In this document: in pieces, positions 11,180 through 21,268 of the stretch
How the letters are laid out: the number at the start of each line of letters is the position of its first letter
Position numbering within the stretch: position 1 is the first letter of the stretch
The notes under the pieces: generated by a model
What the model was told of the DNA's origin: nothing
Seen by the model: the letters and a program-made list of their open reading frames with translations, nothing else
The model's database searches: none
Position numbers and translations under genes: made by a program
NCBI GenBank assembly: GCA_038501625.1
Contig: JAZAYU010000258.1
Coordinates: 623,001 to 687,000, forward strand
DNA length: 64,000 nucleotides
Origin: Corbicula japonica
Lineage: Eukaryota > Mollusca > Bivalvia > Venerida > Cyrenidae
Direction: 5' to 3'

Positions 11180-11915
11180 GTTCTTCTTAATTCTGAATAC
11201 AAAGGACATATAAACATGAAATGATACTCATCTTCTATTTCATTAAGATTACATAATTGGCATATTCTGTCTTCTCTATCGATTCTTTCTCTGCCAAATC
11301 TCACTGTTTGTATACGTAAATTATGAGCAGATATTCTAAGTTTTGTAAGCGAAGTTCATAATATTAAGAGCTTATAAAATTCAGATATGGTTCGATTTCA
11401 AAATTTTCCTTTACAGTTTTGTATAAAGTAAGCACATGACTTGAATTAATATCTTCTCTTAGACATTGCCAAAACTCATCTATTAATCTTTGTTTAAAAA
11501 GTGCCAAAAGGTGAGACATATTTATACCCGTTGGATAATTCCAAATGTACAAAAATCCATCTTTTTCTAGCATCAATTTTACCTTCAGATACCAATTTGA
11601 ATGTCCCATATTAATATCACATAGTGATGAGTGCATCAAGTACTTTATTATGATATTTTCACTTTTGCATATTTTGAACCAAAATTTGATAATTCGTAAA
11701 TATCTATATATGTAAAGAAGATATCTGCCTAATTCGCTGTACACAGCTGCATTGCTTGTCGATAATCTGACCTCTAGTAAAAATTTACAAAACCTTAAAT
11801 GTAGATTTTCCAAAGGTTAAGATTTATAGAACACCCATACTTCGCTGTTTCGCTGCCGTTACTGATAATATAAGAAACAAAGGAATCGAATTGTTGTAAT
11901 CATAATTTTGATTTG
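11180..11915 (-). mobile_element. LINE 3' coding end (reverse transcriptase tail with CCHC motif), degenerate
   Basis: The minus strand reads, in element order, QQFDSFVSYIISNGSE, LHLRFCKFLLEV, NAAVYSELGRY, LLALFKQRLIDEFW, then after a frameshift near 11360, RISAHNLRIQTVRFGRERID and CQLCN...DEYHFMFICPLYSELRR. The last part is the C-x2-C...H-x4-C motif found at the C-terminus of many animal non-LTR retrotransposons. The longest open part is 11364-11813 (149 codons). Internal stops and frameshifts make it non-functional. Confidence 0.85.
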
Positions 11916-11974
11916 GTATCATATTTTTCCAAAGTTGTATTCAAAATATTCAATGCTTTCAAACCTTTACCGTA

Positions 11975-12445
11975 TAAACTATTAGTATTTAAATCAGAAT
12001 CAGAATCAGAGTATCGTTTCTTGCTAGTATGTCCGTTCTATAGTGATTTACGTAAACAGTTGCTTCCGAAATATTATTGCTTATGGCCAAATATTAACAA
12101 ATTCAAAGTTTTAATCTATAATGAAAACAACACAAAAGAGTAAAATTGTTAACCTAGCAAAATGTGTCTATTTAGCCATAGAAAAAGTAGCGAAGTGAAC
12201 TAATTTTATTACAAATTCAATCTGATATGTATTTTTTTCGGTTACTATTATTAAGATAATAAACCTTACACACTCTACAAAGTTACTAATTGCACTCATA
12301 ACGTGTAATCATGCTTTTCTTTTGTAATATTATATATGTTTTATTTATATATTTTTTTGTAAAACATCCGCCAATATTGTAACTTGGCGATGAACATGTA
12401 TATGTTTTTGCCAATAAATATTTTGACTTGACTTGACTTTACTTG
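11975..12445 (+). mobile_element. LINE 3' terminus with TTGAC microsatellite tail
   Basis: The plus strand reads SEYRFLLVCPFYSDLRKQLL, KYYCLWPNINKF, then after a one-base frameshift near 12143, KIVNLAKCVYLAIEKV and a stop. A roughly 240-bp AT-rich 3' UTR follows and ends in repeated TTGAC (about 12422-12444), the usual tail of this LINE type. An (ATCAGA)n run at 11992-12009 marks the upstream edge. Its protein differs from the minus-strand neighbour over the shared motif, so these are two insertions. Confidence 0.8.
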
Positions 12446-13263
12446 ATATAAATATATGATAATGTCAAGTATCAATTGCGGAGACTCGTTTTTGATTATA
12501 GACTAACATTTCGATATGCAGCTTCAAAGTATTTTCATGATCTGATGAAAATATTCAAAGTTAGCGAAAGACGAATAGAAACTTAACGATCCGATAACTG
12601 ATGAACACATGGTGTTATTTATGACAAGAGGCTGGCTCACTCAATCAGAATAAACATAAGAACTGATAAAAAGACTGACAAGTTTTGTATTTGCAACTTT
12701 TTTTCTACAAAAAGATTGCGCGAATGTACGTAGACGCGAAATAGTCATTTTCAATGTTTGCGCGAACTTTCTTGACAGCGTACTTTAATAATAACATAGA
12801 AGCTTTATATAAGAGGTTTATTAGACAATATACATGTACCCATGGAAAAACAATTTTGGAAAATTTCCGAAACGGAAAATGCAATCGATGTTAGACAATG
12901 TTAAGTAAGGTATTACTACACTTCACCTAGTTATCACCAGGTTTTAGTAAAAAATTGGGGCAGTCCAATATTTTTCAGTTCTCCAAAAGTTTACTGTTTA
13001 CGTCGTGCAATCGTTTAATATTATATATTATTACACCTCACGTGATTAGTTTACTATATAGCGTAATGTGACGTCACAGGGAGATAATCGCTACTGTCAC
13101 ATATGCGACAGTATCATGTCACCCTCGCGTGGATCTAAAAATAAATATCTTGGAAATCCGATTGTTTTTCTCTTCTTTAAACATTGAACTCAAAATGTAA
13201 TGTTAAGCAATTAATTTGGTCATAGTCAAGATCTCTAAAAAAACAAATGTTCGGTGTAATAAA
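12446..13263. other. No gene seen
   Basis: AT-rich sequence with no family match by eye. A short palindromic stretch (ctgtcacatatgcgacag) occurs at about 13094. Confidence 0.45.
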
Positions 13264-13408
13264 ATAAATATCACATCCAATTGGGGGAAACAGTACGAAA
13301 TGTTAACCCTTGAGAAGGTAATGTCAACCTCGGCTAACGCCTCGGTTGACATTACTTCTCTCGGGTTAACATTTCGTACTGTTTCCCCCAATGGGATGTG
13401 ATATTTAT
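13264..13408. mobile_element. Near-perfect hairpin element (MITE-like)
   Basis: The left half (13264-13333) and right half (13340-13408) are inverted copies differing at only a few bases, for example aatt/catt. The centre (tcggctaacgcctcgg) is itself partly self-complementary. As DNA it can form a cruciform and as RNA a stem of about 65 bp. The two short open frames over it (13216-13401 plus, 13203-13391 minus) are mirror images caused by the palindrome. Confidence 0.8.
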
Positions 13409-13974
13409 ATAATAAACATTTTCTAAATCTGACATTGGAACTTAAAAACGACTATTTGTTTCAGTTTCGCTTTATTACTCGTCTAACAATCTTACAATAT
13501 TTGTGTTTTTTATTTTGTTTATCCCCGTATTACACGAATCTGACAATCTCGCAGCTCAACATTGTCAAAGTCAATTTTAATGAAAATATAGTCCGAATCT
13601 TTGGAATTAAAAATGACCATGTTCTGCAAAGCATTGTTTTCAGTTTTTCTAAATTTTTAAACGTCTTAAAATATTACTGATCGATATTTTCTTAGTGTGA
13701 AACTTTAAGAATAAAATGAGCGAATGCTAAAAAGAAATTGCTAGACCTATCATTTAAAACATAGTAGAAACAGTGTTTTTAGGTAGAGATGTACATTGTA
13801 TACAAAGGAAACACGCTTCTTGTTGAACGCCTGCAGAAAAAAAACCTACAATAAAATTATAATCGGAAAGCTTTACTGTGTGAAAACTATATTTAATGAA
13901 AATTGTTTATATTAGCTCATAATAACGCATTTTTTCCGCCTATATAAACAACAACAACAAACATTACGACGTAG

Positions 13975-14637
13975 GTGGCAGGAAACGGTTAATCTGAGAT
14001 ATCGCAAACCAGAGAATCACAGCCGACACGACAAGTCCACTTGCTCCCTACTAGCACATACCTGAAACAGAAAGGGCACATAACTGACATCACAATGACA
14101 CATAGTTTATGAAAACAAAGCAAAATTATATTCAAAACATATCAGTTGATTTTTAAGCACCATTAACTTTCAAATTCTGGTTGTGAAAACTGGTCGGCCG
14201 ACGAGGCAAAATTTCAAACATTCATCAGCTCACAGCTTTCTTATTGCCAATGACCAAAATAAATGCTTGCCACTCACACATTGTAAAATCCCTACTGATT
14301 CATTAAATCATACTCAAAATATACCATAACCACCTCGATTTTGCACTACTCACACTTGTTTGTATGCCCCTTGAGAATTGCAAGTTAAACTGAAGGCAGA
14401 GCCAGAATTGTATTAGTTTCGCATTTCCAAGCACCTGCCTCACACTGAAAGTGTCAAGGTCAAAAAGAGCATGTCAGACAATTTTTGGGGATCCTAGCTA
14501 CAGATGTGAAACTGCAAATATAGCATCTAAAAATATTTTAAAGTGTCATGAAGCTTACAGTTTGCCCACTTACCTCTTATCTTCAAATTTGACCGGGGCC
14601 AATTCGCATCTACGGCTACAAACTATTTACTGCATCC
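13975..14637. repeat. Left terminal direct repeat
   Basis: 663 bp, matched by 15760-16421 at an offset of 1785. The differences seen include ggaaacgg/gaaaacgg, ccacttg/ccgcttg, acatag/acacag and one A-run length change. Confidence 0.9.
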
Positions 14638-15759
14638 TTAAGAGCTGAGAGTAATTTTCATTTAAGCCATTAACTCATCTCTGTTCAAGTTTAGAACCTT
14701 TTCTGAGCAAAATGAGACCAAAACCAAGCCAGTATCATCATCCTGGCAGGTGTAAAGAGCAAATGACTATCACCACTCACTTTCCAAAACTGACCAATTT
14801 TGCCTCCATTTACAGTCAAGTACATTAATACAGTGCTTCTAAGAAATGCAACAAAACAGACATTGGAACCACAAGACCTGACAATCATATACCATAAAGA
14901 AGCTCCTAGAAGATGAACAATGAAAAATATGCTGTTACAAGCAGTTATTTTTGTAAAAATATGTCAGGCACAGCAAATTTTATCAGTCAAACAGGCAAAA
15001 CTGGCCATAATTCACTTTAATCACTCACCTACCATGCTGGCATCATGTTTCAGTTGCTCATATGAACCACCTGCATACCTTCCTGCCAATCAACTGCCAC
15101 TTTTCAACCATTACACACATCACACTTTATGTTTATGCTTGCTCTTATGTCACCAGAATGATGATTGAATTATAAAATGGCCATGAAAAATAGCAAATGA
15201 TGAAATTCTTACCTCTGGCTGCAGAAAGGAATAAACAGCTAAAGTGACATAACATACTACAGCTTAAGGCCAAATCCTGCCTATCTGGGCTAAAATACCT
15301 GCTAAACTTATAACAGTGTTCATGGCAAGCCCTACATAGTTCTAGAACTTGATTTTCATTAGTCGACCAGAATTTATGTCTCGGTTCGCAAAGCTCGGAC
15401 TGCGGAAATTTGCTTGCCGAGCCTATTTTTTCTTAATTATTTTTTATCGGCTTGATTTTCTATCAAATATTATGCCAAATGCTCTTTGGTAATCCTTTGA
15501 GACATTTTCATGATGTATTTGGTGGACTTTCTATGAAAATATACATTTCTGACATTTCGCGACTGGTTTTTATGGCTCGGTGCAGCATTTTTTTTCTCAA
15601 AAACTGTAATTACCTCCCTTTATTTTTAACCATCTGCTTGTCAGCAAGTATTTAACAGCTTAAAATGATGTCATTTTGCAAATATGGCAGTCCAACACAG
15701 CATTCTAGACCAAAATTATGACATAATGAACACTTACAAATTTCAGCGAAATCCTTAAG

Positions 15760-16421
15760 GTGGCAGAAAACGGTTAATCTGAGATATCGCAAACCAGAGA
15801 ATCACAGCCGACACGACAAGTCCGCTTGCTCCCTACTAGCACATACCTGAAACAGAAAGGGCACATAACTGACATCACAATGACACACAGTTTATGAAAA
15901 CAAAGCAAAATTATATTCAAAACATATCAGTTGATTTTTAAGCACCATTAACTTTCAAATTCTGGTTGTGAAAACTGGTCGGCCGACGAGGCAAAATTTC
16001 AAACATTCATCAGCTCACAGCTTTCTTATTGCCAATGACCAAAATAAATGCTTGCCACTCACACATTGTAAAATCCCTACTGATTCATTAAATCATACTC
16101 AAAATATACCATAACCACCTCGATTTTGCACTACTCACACTTGTTTGTATGCCCCTTGAGAATTGCAAGTTAAACTGAAGGCAGAGCCAGAATTGTATTA
16201 GTTTCGCATTTCCAAGCACCTGCCTCACACTGAAAGTGTCAAGGTCAAAAAGAGCATGTCAGACAATTTTTGGGGATCCTAGCTACAGATGTGAAACTGC
16301 AAATATAGCATCTAAAATATTTTAAAGTGTCATGAAGCTTACAGTTTGCCCACTTACCTCTTATCTTCAAATTTGACCGGGGCCAATTCGCATCTACGGC
16401 TACAAACTATTTACTGCATCC
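15760..16421. repeat. Right terminal direct repeat
   Basis: 662 bp, near-identical to the left repeat. Low divergence implies a recent insertion or recent homogenisation. Confidence 0.9.
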
Positions 16422-16446
16422 GTAGCACTACAGAGTGTACCTTCAT

Positions 16447-16745
16447 TCCGTAGAATTTAGCGGGTTCGCTCCCAGGTAGAGGCAATATCATTTTATATCT
16501 CATGTATTTATATTTCACATATCTGTTTTATCTACAATTGTAAAAAGGGACTTTGTTTTGTAGTTTAAAAATTCTGGTGACATAAAGGCCCATTGGGCCG
16601 GGTGTAAACATTCGTTACATATTTCATAAGTATGTCCTATATTTGTATGTATACACATGTCACGATAATAAAAAAATACATACTTACTGACCGACTGACT
16701 GACTGACTGACAGACTGACTTACTTACTTACTTACTTACTTACTT
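16447..16745 (+). mobile_element. R4-headed SINE-like copy with (TGAC)n/(TTAC)n tail
   Basis: It contains the B-box-like GCGGGTTCGCTCCC at 16460-16473, followed by the caggtagaggcaatatcat block shared with 46.1-46.4 kb. The end is a tetranucleotide tail of TGAC then TTAC units at about 16681-16745, the form expected for retroposed 3' ends. The middle (ggcccattgggccgggtg) is not shared with the other R4 copies here, so the unit is chimeric or longer than them. Confidence 0.5.
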
Positions 16746-17237
16746 ATACGATTTCGGCAACTTTATAGTAAAGGTGTATATCTAGAAATAGACATTTCTG
16801 CATTCAATTTGGTATATCAATGCATATAATACATTTTTGTTTTTAAATACAAATAATTAATTGAGAAACGTTTGATAACAGTCAAATCAAAATAAAAGGC
16901 TTCATTGACTTTTCGCTCAGGAAAGTATGATTATCGTTACAAAAATACAGCTCTGTCGGACCGTATATGTCACGGTTCTCATTATGTCACATGTGTGACT
17001 TATTCGATCGAATGCGGCACACTCTTCAGCGGAAATTTGAACATGTTCGGTTGATCGGTTGGAAATAGTTTTCCTACGCTGAGCAAAACATATTTGCCAC
17101 TTACCAAACATGTGGTTAAAAAAAATAATGAGCCACCATTTTCACGTGTGTTTTTTCATGTAATAGTAGTCCGCTTATTGAATAAACACAAAAAAAAACA
17201 CAATCGCCCTAATGTCGAAATTGTAAATACTACAATA

Positions 17238-17308
17238 GCCATCATCATCATAGTCGTTTTCATCGCCGTCAACGTTATCATCATCATCATCATTATCATC
17301 ATCACCAC

Positions 17309-17385
<77 letters not shown>

Positions 17386-17428
17386 CCATCATAATCATCA
17401 ACATAATCATCAACATCATCATCATAAT

Positions 17429-17466
<38 letters not shown>
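17238..17466. repeat. (ATC)n microsatellite
   Basis: About 230 bp of ATC/ATCATA units with few interruptions. It is a likely site of length polymorphism. Confidence 0.95.
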
Positions 17467-17487
17467 GTACCAGCAACAAAAACTGCA

Positions 17488-17531
17488 ATGTAGTAGTAGT
17501 AGTATTAGTAGTAGTAGTAGTAGTAGTAGTA
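17488..17531. repeat. (GTA)n microsatellite
   Basis: About 14 GTA units with one interruption (gtatta). Confidence 0.9.
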
Positions 17532-17879
17532 CAGTGTACTTGAAGTTATCTAAAAAAGTAGTAATCTAAAAAATAAAATAAAAAACAATATGCAAAGCGG
17601 CGTAGACTCGAACCATTTATTTCTATTTATGATAATGTTGTTGTTGATGATGATGGTGCTGATTATTATTATGCTTGCCATGACGATGTATCGTTGACGT
17701 GGATGAGGTCTATGTAATACTGCTGCGGACGACGACGATGACAATGATTGGTTTACTATGTTATAACGTGTGACATATATGGACAGGCATTTCCTACCAA
17801 ATTGCAGAAACGTATATCCGGCCGGATGTGTCCTACATGCGTGATATACGTTCTGTGACATGTACGGTCCGACACAGCT

Positions 17880-19052
17880 CATTATACCTCCCAAAATACA
17901 CAACTTTTAAAGAGTTGATAATACTTTCAACAAACATAAATATTGCCCCGGTTTTTATTTTTTTGAACAATTCATTCTGTGTTCTTAACTGCTGCCAGCA
18001 AAACAAAATACCTTCGTTTCCAGTAGCTGAAATTGGTACCTGCTCGGCTAATTCCCAATCGAACGTTGGAAGCAAACGTTTTACTTCTATTTCTTTCTCT
18101 CTGAGAGAAGTTTGTATTACATAAATTTTGCAAAAGAGATAAGTAATTTTAAACAGCTTCATTGCTAAAATTAATGTTACCTTAACACTACAGCATGGCA
18201 TCGTACTAACATTAAAAATACAATGAATTTTCTTACTGTTGACATTGATTTTCGGTGAGGAGTGCCAGTTAGGTGGAACATACAAACAAAAGCATAATCT
18301 CTTTCAATTTTTATAAATGAACAAAAACAAATCTGGAAAAATTTACACAGATTATTCAGAAATCGTCTAATATCAGTTTGTGTTATTTGTCTGGATTTGT
18401 TTGTTCCTCGTTTTCGCACTGTGTGAGAGTCTACCTAGTATTCGTTTGCATTCTCGTGACAAAATGCCGACACAAGTAAACATTTGATGCTAAACATCAA
18501 GTCACCGCAAACATATAACTTTATTAAAGATATGACAAATACTTTTAAAATAAGCTTAAAGACACATTGATTTTTACACGCTAAAATAAAGATTAGTATA
18601 AAAAGCCGACACTTTTAAACTTTTGACTGAAAGTTTAAACAGTCTTTATCGATTCATGATAAAATACATGTATGTTGTTTCTAAAATAAATGCTTTTGAA
18701 ATGAGAACTAAGTCAGATAAAAACTCAGAACTAAGTCAGATAAAAACTCAGTTACTGATTGTAACTAACAAATTCTACTTTCAGTGAATTTTTTTAGATC
18801 AAATGCACAAATATGCTTTTAAAGCTGCAGTTTATTACAATATAATGTCTACTAATAACTGAAAAGGATCGAATTCTGCAAAATTACTAAACTCATCAGT
18901 ACATTTATGATCTTTTGTTAATGAATTTTACTGCGTTAATAACGATCTCACGACTGGCATTCGGACTTTGAATGTATAAGATTATTGCATCACATCGACA
19001 TTGTTTGCATGTCTATTACAGTTTTTATGAAGTTTATATGATGTTGGCTATA
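17880..19052. other. No gene seen
   Basis: Overlapping frames at 17828-18124 (plus) and 17833-18419 (minus) carry no family motif. A two-copy direct repeat of about 23 bp (aactaagtcagataaaaact) lies at 18706-18750. Confidence 0.5.
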
Positions 19053-19622
19053 TGTTCGACGTTTGACATTTAACACCAGTTCGACGTTCGAAATTCAAAC
19101 CATTCGCGTTTAAAAATGCAGTTCGACGTTCGACATTTCAAATGCAGTTTGACGTTCAACATTCAAAATGCAGTTCGACGTTTGATATTTTAAACTAGCT
19201 CGATGTTCGACATTTGAATTGCTTTTTGACTTTTCACATTCAAATTGCAGTTCGAAGTTTGATATTTATTTCAACGTTCGGAATTTAAATTGCAAATTAC
19301 ATTCGACATTCGAAACCAGTTTGACATTCAAAATGAGTTCGACGTTTGACATTCGAAACCGTTCCGACGTTCGTAATTCAAATTGAAGTTCGATGTCTAT
19401 CATTCAGAACTAGTTTGACGTTCGACATTCAAAATCAGTACGACAAACTGCAGTTTGATGTTCGACATTAGAAAATAGTTCGATGTTATTCATTCATTCA
19501 CATAATTGAATTTAGAACGCCAAACTGGTTTTGAATGTCGTACGTTGAACTGCATTTTGAATGTCGAAAGTCAAACTGGTTTTAAATGTCGAACGTCGAA
19601 CTGGTGTCGAATGTCGAACGTA
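19053..19622. repeat. Degenerate minisatellite that switches strand
   Basis: Units of roughly 20-26 bp built on 'cagttcgacgttcgacatt' repeat from 19053 to about 19480. From 19514 to 19621 the same motif runs in the opposite orientation ('aatgtcgaacgtcgaact'). The two blocks can pair as an imperfect long stem. The 64-codon frame at 19586-19780 starts in it and is not a gene. Confidence 0.8.
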
Positions 19623-20063
19623 AAGCTAACTTCACACACATGTTTATATTGGTATTTAAAATGATATCATGTGTCCTTTTTTTGAAATTGATCACATTAC
19701 AGACCCATGTTCTCGTTTTCTCTGTGTGGGGAGTATGCGTTTTCTGGATGTGTCCATTCCCGATATCAATTTCACTTTAAATTTTATAATAATCTGTACA
19801 CAGTGAAATTATATAATTTCTTCAAAATACCAACAGCTGGAATATTATAAGTTATATAGATGTCTTATGAAACTATATTTCAATATAATTGTCAATAAAA
19901 CCTCTTTTGTTGGTTTGATGGTAATTTCAAGTCATGCAGAATGTCAATTGTGGGTGGCAGTACATCGGCATACTTGAACTTGGGCGATAAGGATGTTATG
20001 TGCTGTGTCTGCTGTTTCTTGCATGGTTAATTAGGTGGTGCCGCATATTTGTATTCCTTGAAA

Positions 20064-20270
20064 TAGATGAAAAGGGAACTGAAAGACACCGAACACGACA
20101 AATAGGAACATATTGCAGGCTCGGTTTGATTGAGCCTGTTTAAGGGCTGTAATTGAAATGCATATTATTGCCGACGTCGCCTAGCCCAGAGATGAGCGCA
20201 ACTAAATATTTACACCAATAAACAATACAATTTTGATCCATCCTTAACAATGGTACGCATATGACGGTTA
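20064..20270 (-). mobile_element. R1 repeat copy
   Basis: Reverse-oriented copy of the R1 family best seen at 31.7-32.3 kb. It has the 'aggctcggtttgattgagcct' stem-loop and a 'gagcgcaact...atttacaccaataaaca' block. It lies next to an R3 copy, in the mirror order of the 31.4-32.3 kb cluster. Confidence 0.8.
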
Positions 20271-20334
20271 AATCCTACATATCACAGACAGCGTCAACGG
20301 AAAAATTAAAAAAAAAGCACGAAGTATATCTTTG

Positions 20335-20412
20335 GGGTGATTGAACAATATCCGAATCTATATTGTCTGGGATAGTGAAACCATCCATCTTTAAACTGGC
20401 CGAAATATTTTT
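20335..20412 (-). repeat. R3 repeat copy
   Basis: Reverse complement of the 'atatttcggccagtttaaa' block also found at 31359 and 31588. Confidence 0.65.
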
Positions 20413-20547
20413 ACAGTCGCGACACGGCACAAACAAATCTACTCTAAAAATATTTAGCTGTCGAAGTCAAATACAGTTCAATCAACTGAAACCTGTTTAG
20501 AACGTGCGAAAAAACCTCAAACAGGTACCTTCAAATTGTAACCACAA

Positions 20548-20743
20548 TTATATATACTTAAAGAAATTAGAAACGCAACTTGTTTGAACAAGAAATACAT
20601 TTCACGTTTAAAGAAGTTGCTTTTCTAATTTCTACAAATACATATTATAAAGTAAAAGAAATTAAAAACGCAACTTCTTTAATCACGAAACATATTTTGT
20701 GTTTAAAGAAGTTGCGTTTCTAATTTCTTTAAGTATATATAAC
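20548..20743. mobile_element. Nested hairpin element
   Basis: The outer arms (tatacttaaagaaattagaa at about 20553 and its complement ending near 20740) and two further internal copies of the aaattagaaacgcaact/agttgc(g)tttctaattt pair give four alternating inverted units. It has no coding capacity and the MITE class is unknown. Confidence 0.75.
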
Positions 20744-21180
20744 CGTTATTCCGTTTAAAATAGTTTGTGATGAGAATGTCATAATGTTTAGTAGAATTTC
20801 TTTTCTTTTTTTTTAAAGCAAAGTTTGATAAAAACTACAACTCATTCCAGCATTTCAATATTGCAATCATTGGTTTTTGCGCTCGTATGGAAATCTTTCT
20901 GAAATAGCTTATTCATTTTAAAAATTGAAACCAATGTCTTATAAATAATAACTCTATAGAATAAATGAATACAGCATTGGTGACACTTCACTTTATTTTC
21001 CTTAAACACCGACAAAACACTTATATTTTTTAAATAAACAGACTTTCAGTTAAAAATACATTTGACATAAACGTTGATATTTGCCTTTTTAAGCGTATTT
21101 GTAGAAAGGGACAAACACGTTTAAGTGAGCATAGAAAAAGTAAATCAATCCGAATATGGCGCATTTTATATTCGTATTTC

Positions 21181-21268
21181 GGCTGAAGAGTGTGTCGTTT
21201 TCGACCGAATATGTCACACGTGTGACATATACGTTCCGTGACCTTTACGATCCGACATGGCTTATTAT
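21181..21268 (+). repeat. R5-related end, solo copy
   Basis: It shares 'ggctgaagagtgtg', the palindrome gtcacacgtgtgac and 'gtgac..ttacgatccgacat' with the inverted left end at 16949-17035, and the second half with 17840-17879. Confidence 0.65.

Larger units (their letters stand above)
13975..16421. mobile_element. 2.45 kb element with 662-bp direct terminal repeats
   Basis: Two almost identical direct repeats (13975-14637 and 15760-16421; I count only a few differences) flank a 1.12 kb interior. The four bases GTAG sit just outside both ends (13971-13974 and 16422-16425), as a target-site duplication would. This A-B-A form fits a short non-autonomous LTR-type element (TRIM-like), but the repeats start GTGGCAG and end GCATCC, not TG...CA, and no primer-binding site or coding frame is seen. 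An alternative is insertion of 1.37 lengths of a 1785-bp circular or tandem unit, since 'atccttaag' occurs at both interior ends. Confidence 0.65.
16949..17879. mobile_element. TIR element (R5) filled with trinucleotide repeats
   Basis: The ends are inverted copies: AGCT(C/G)TGTCGGACCGTA at 16949 and its reverse complement ending at 17879, with similarity extending about 50 bp inward. The interior is dominated by ATC and GTA repeats and has no transposase. A third related end lies at 21181-21268. The two long low-complexity frames (poly-Ile plus, poly-Met minus) come only from the ATC repeats. Confidence 0.65.

Noticed and set aside
11180..12445. Single LINE with 5' inversion by twin priming
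   Set aside because: The two halves overlap in the C-terminal motif but differ in sequence, so they are not from one template.
13203..13401. Mirror-image frames on both strands
   Set aside because: Direct result of the palindrome at 13264-13408.
17094..17543. Long plus-strand frame (poly-Ile) and minus-strand frame (poly-Met) of 110-149 codons
   Set aside because: Both are products of the ATC microsatellite; no non-repetitive domain.
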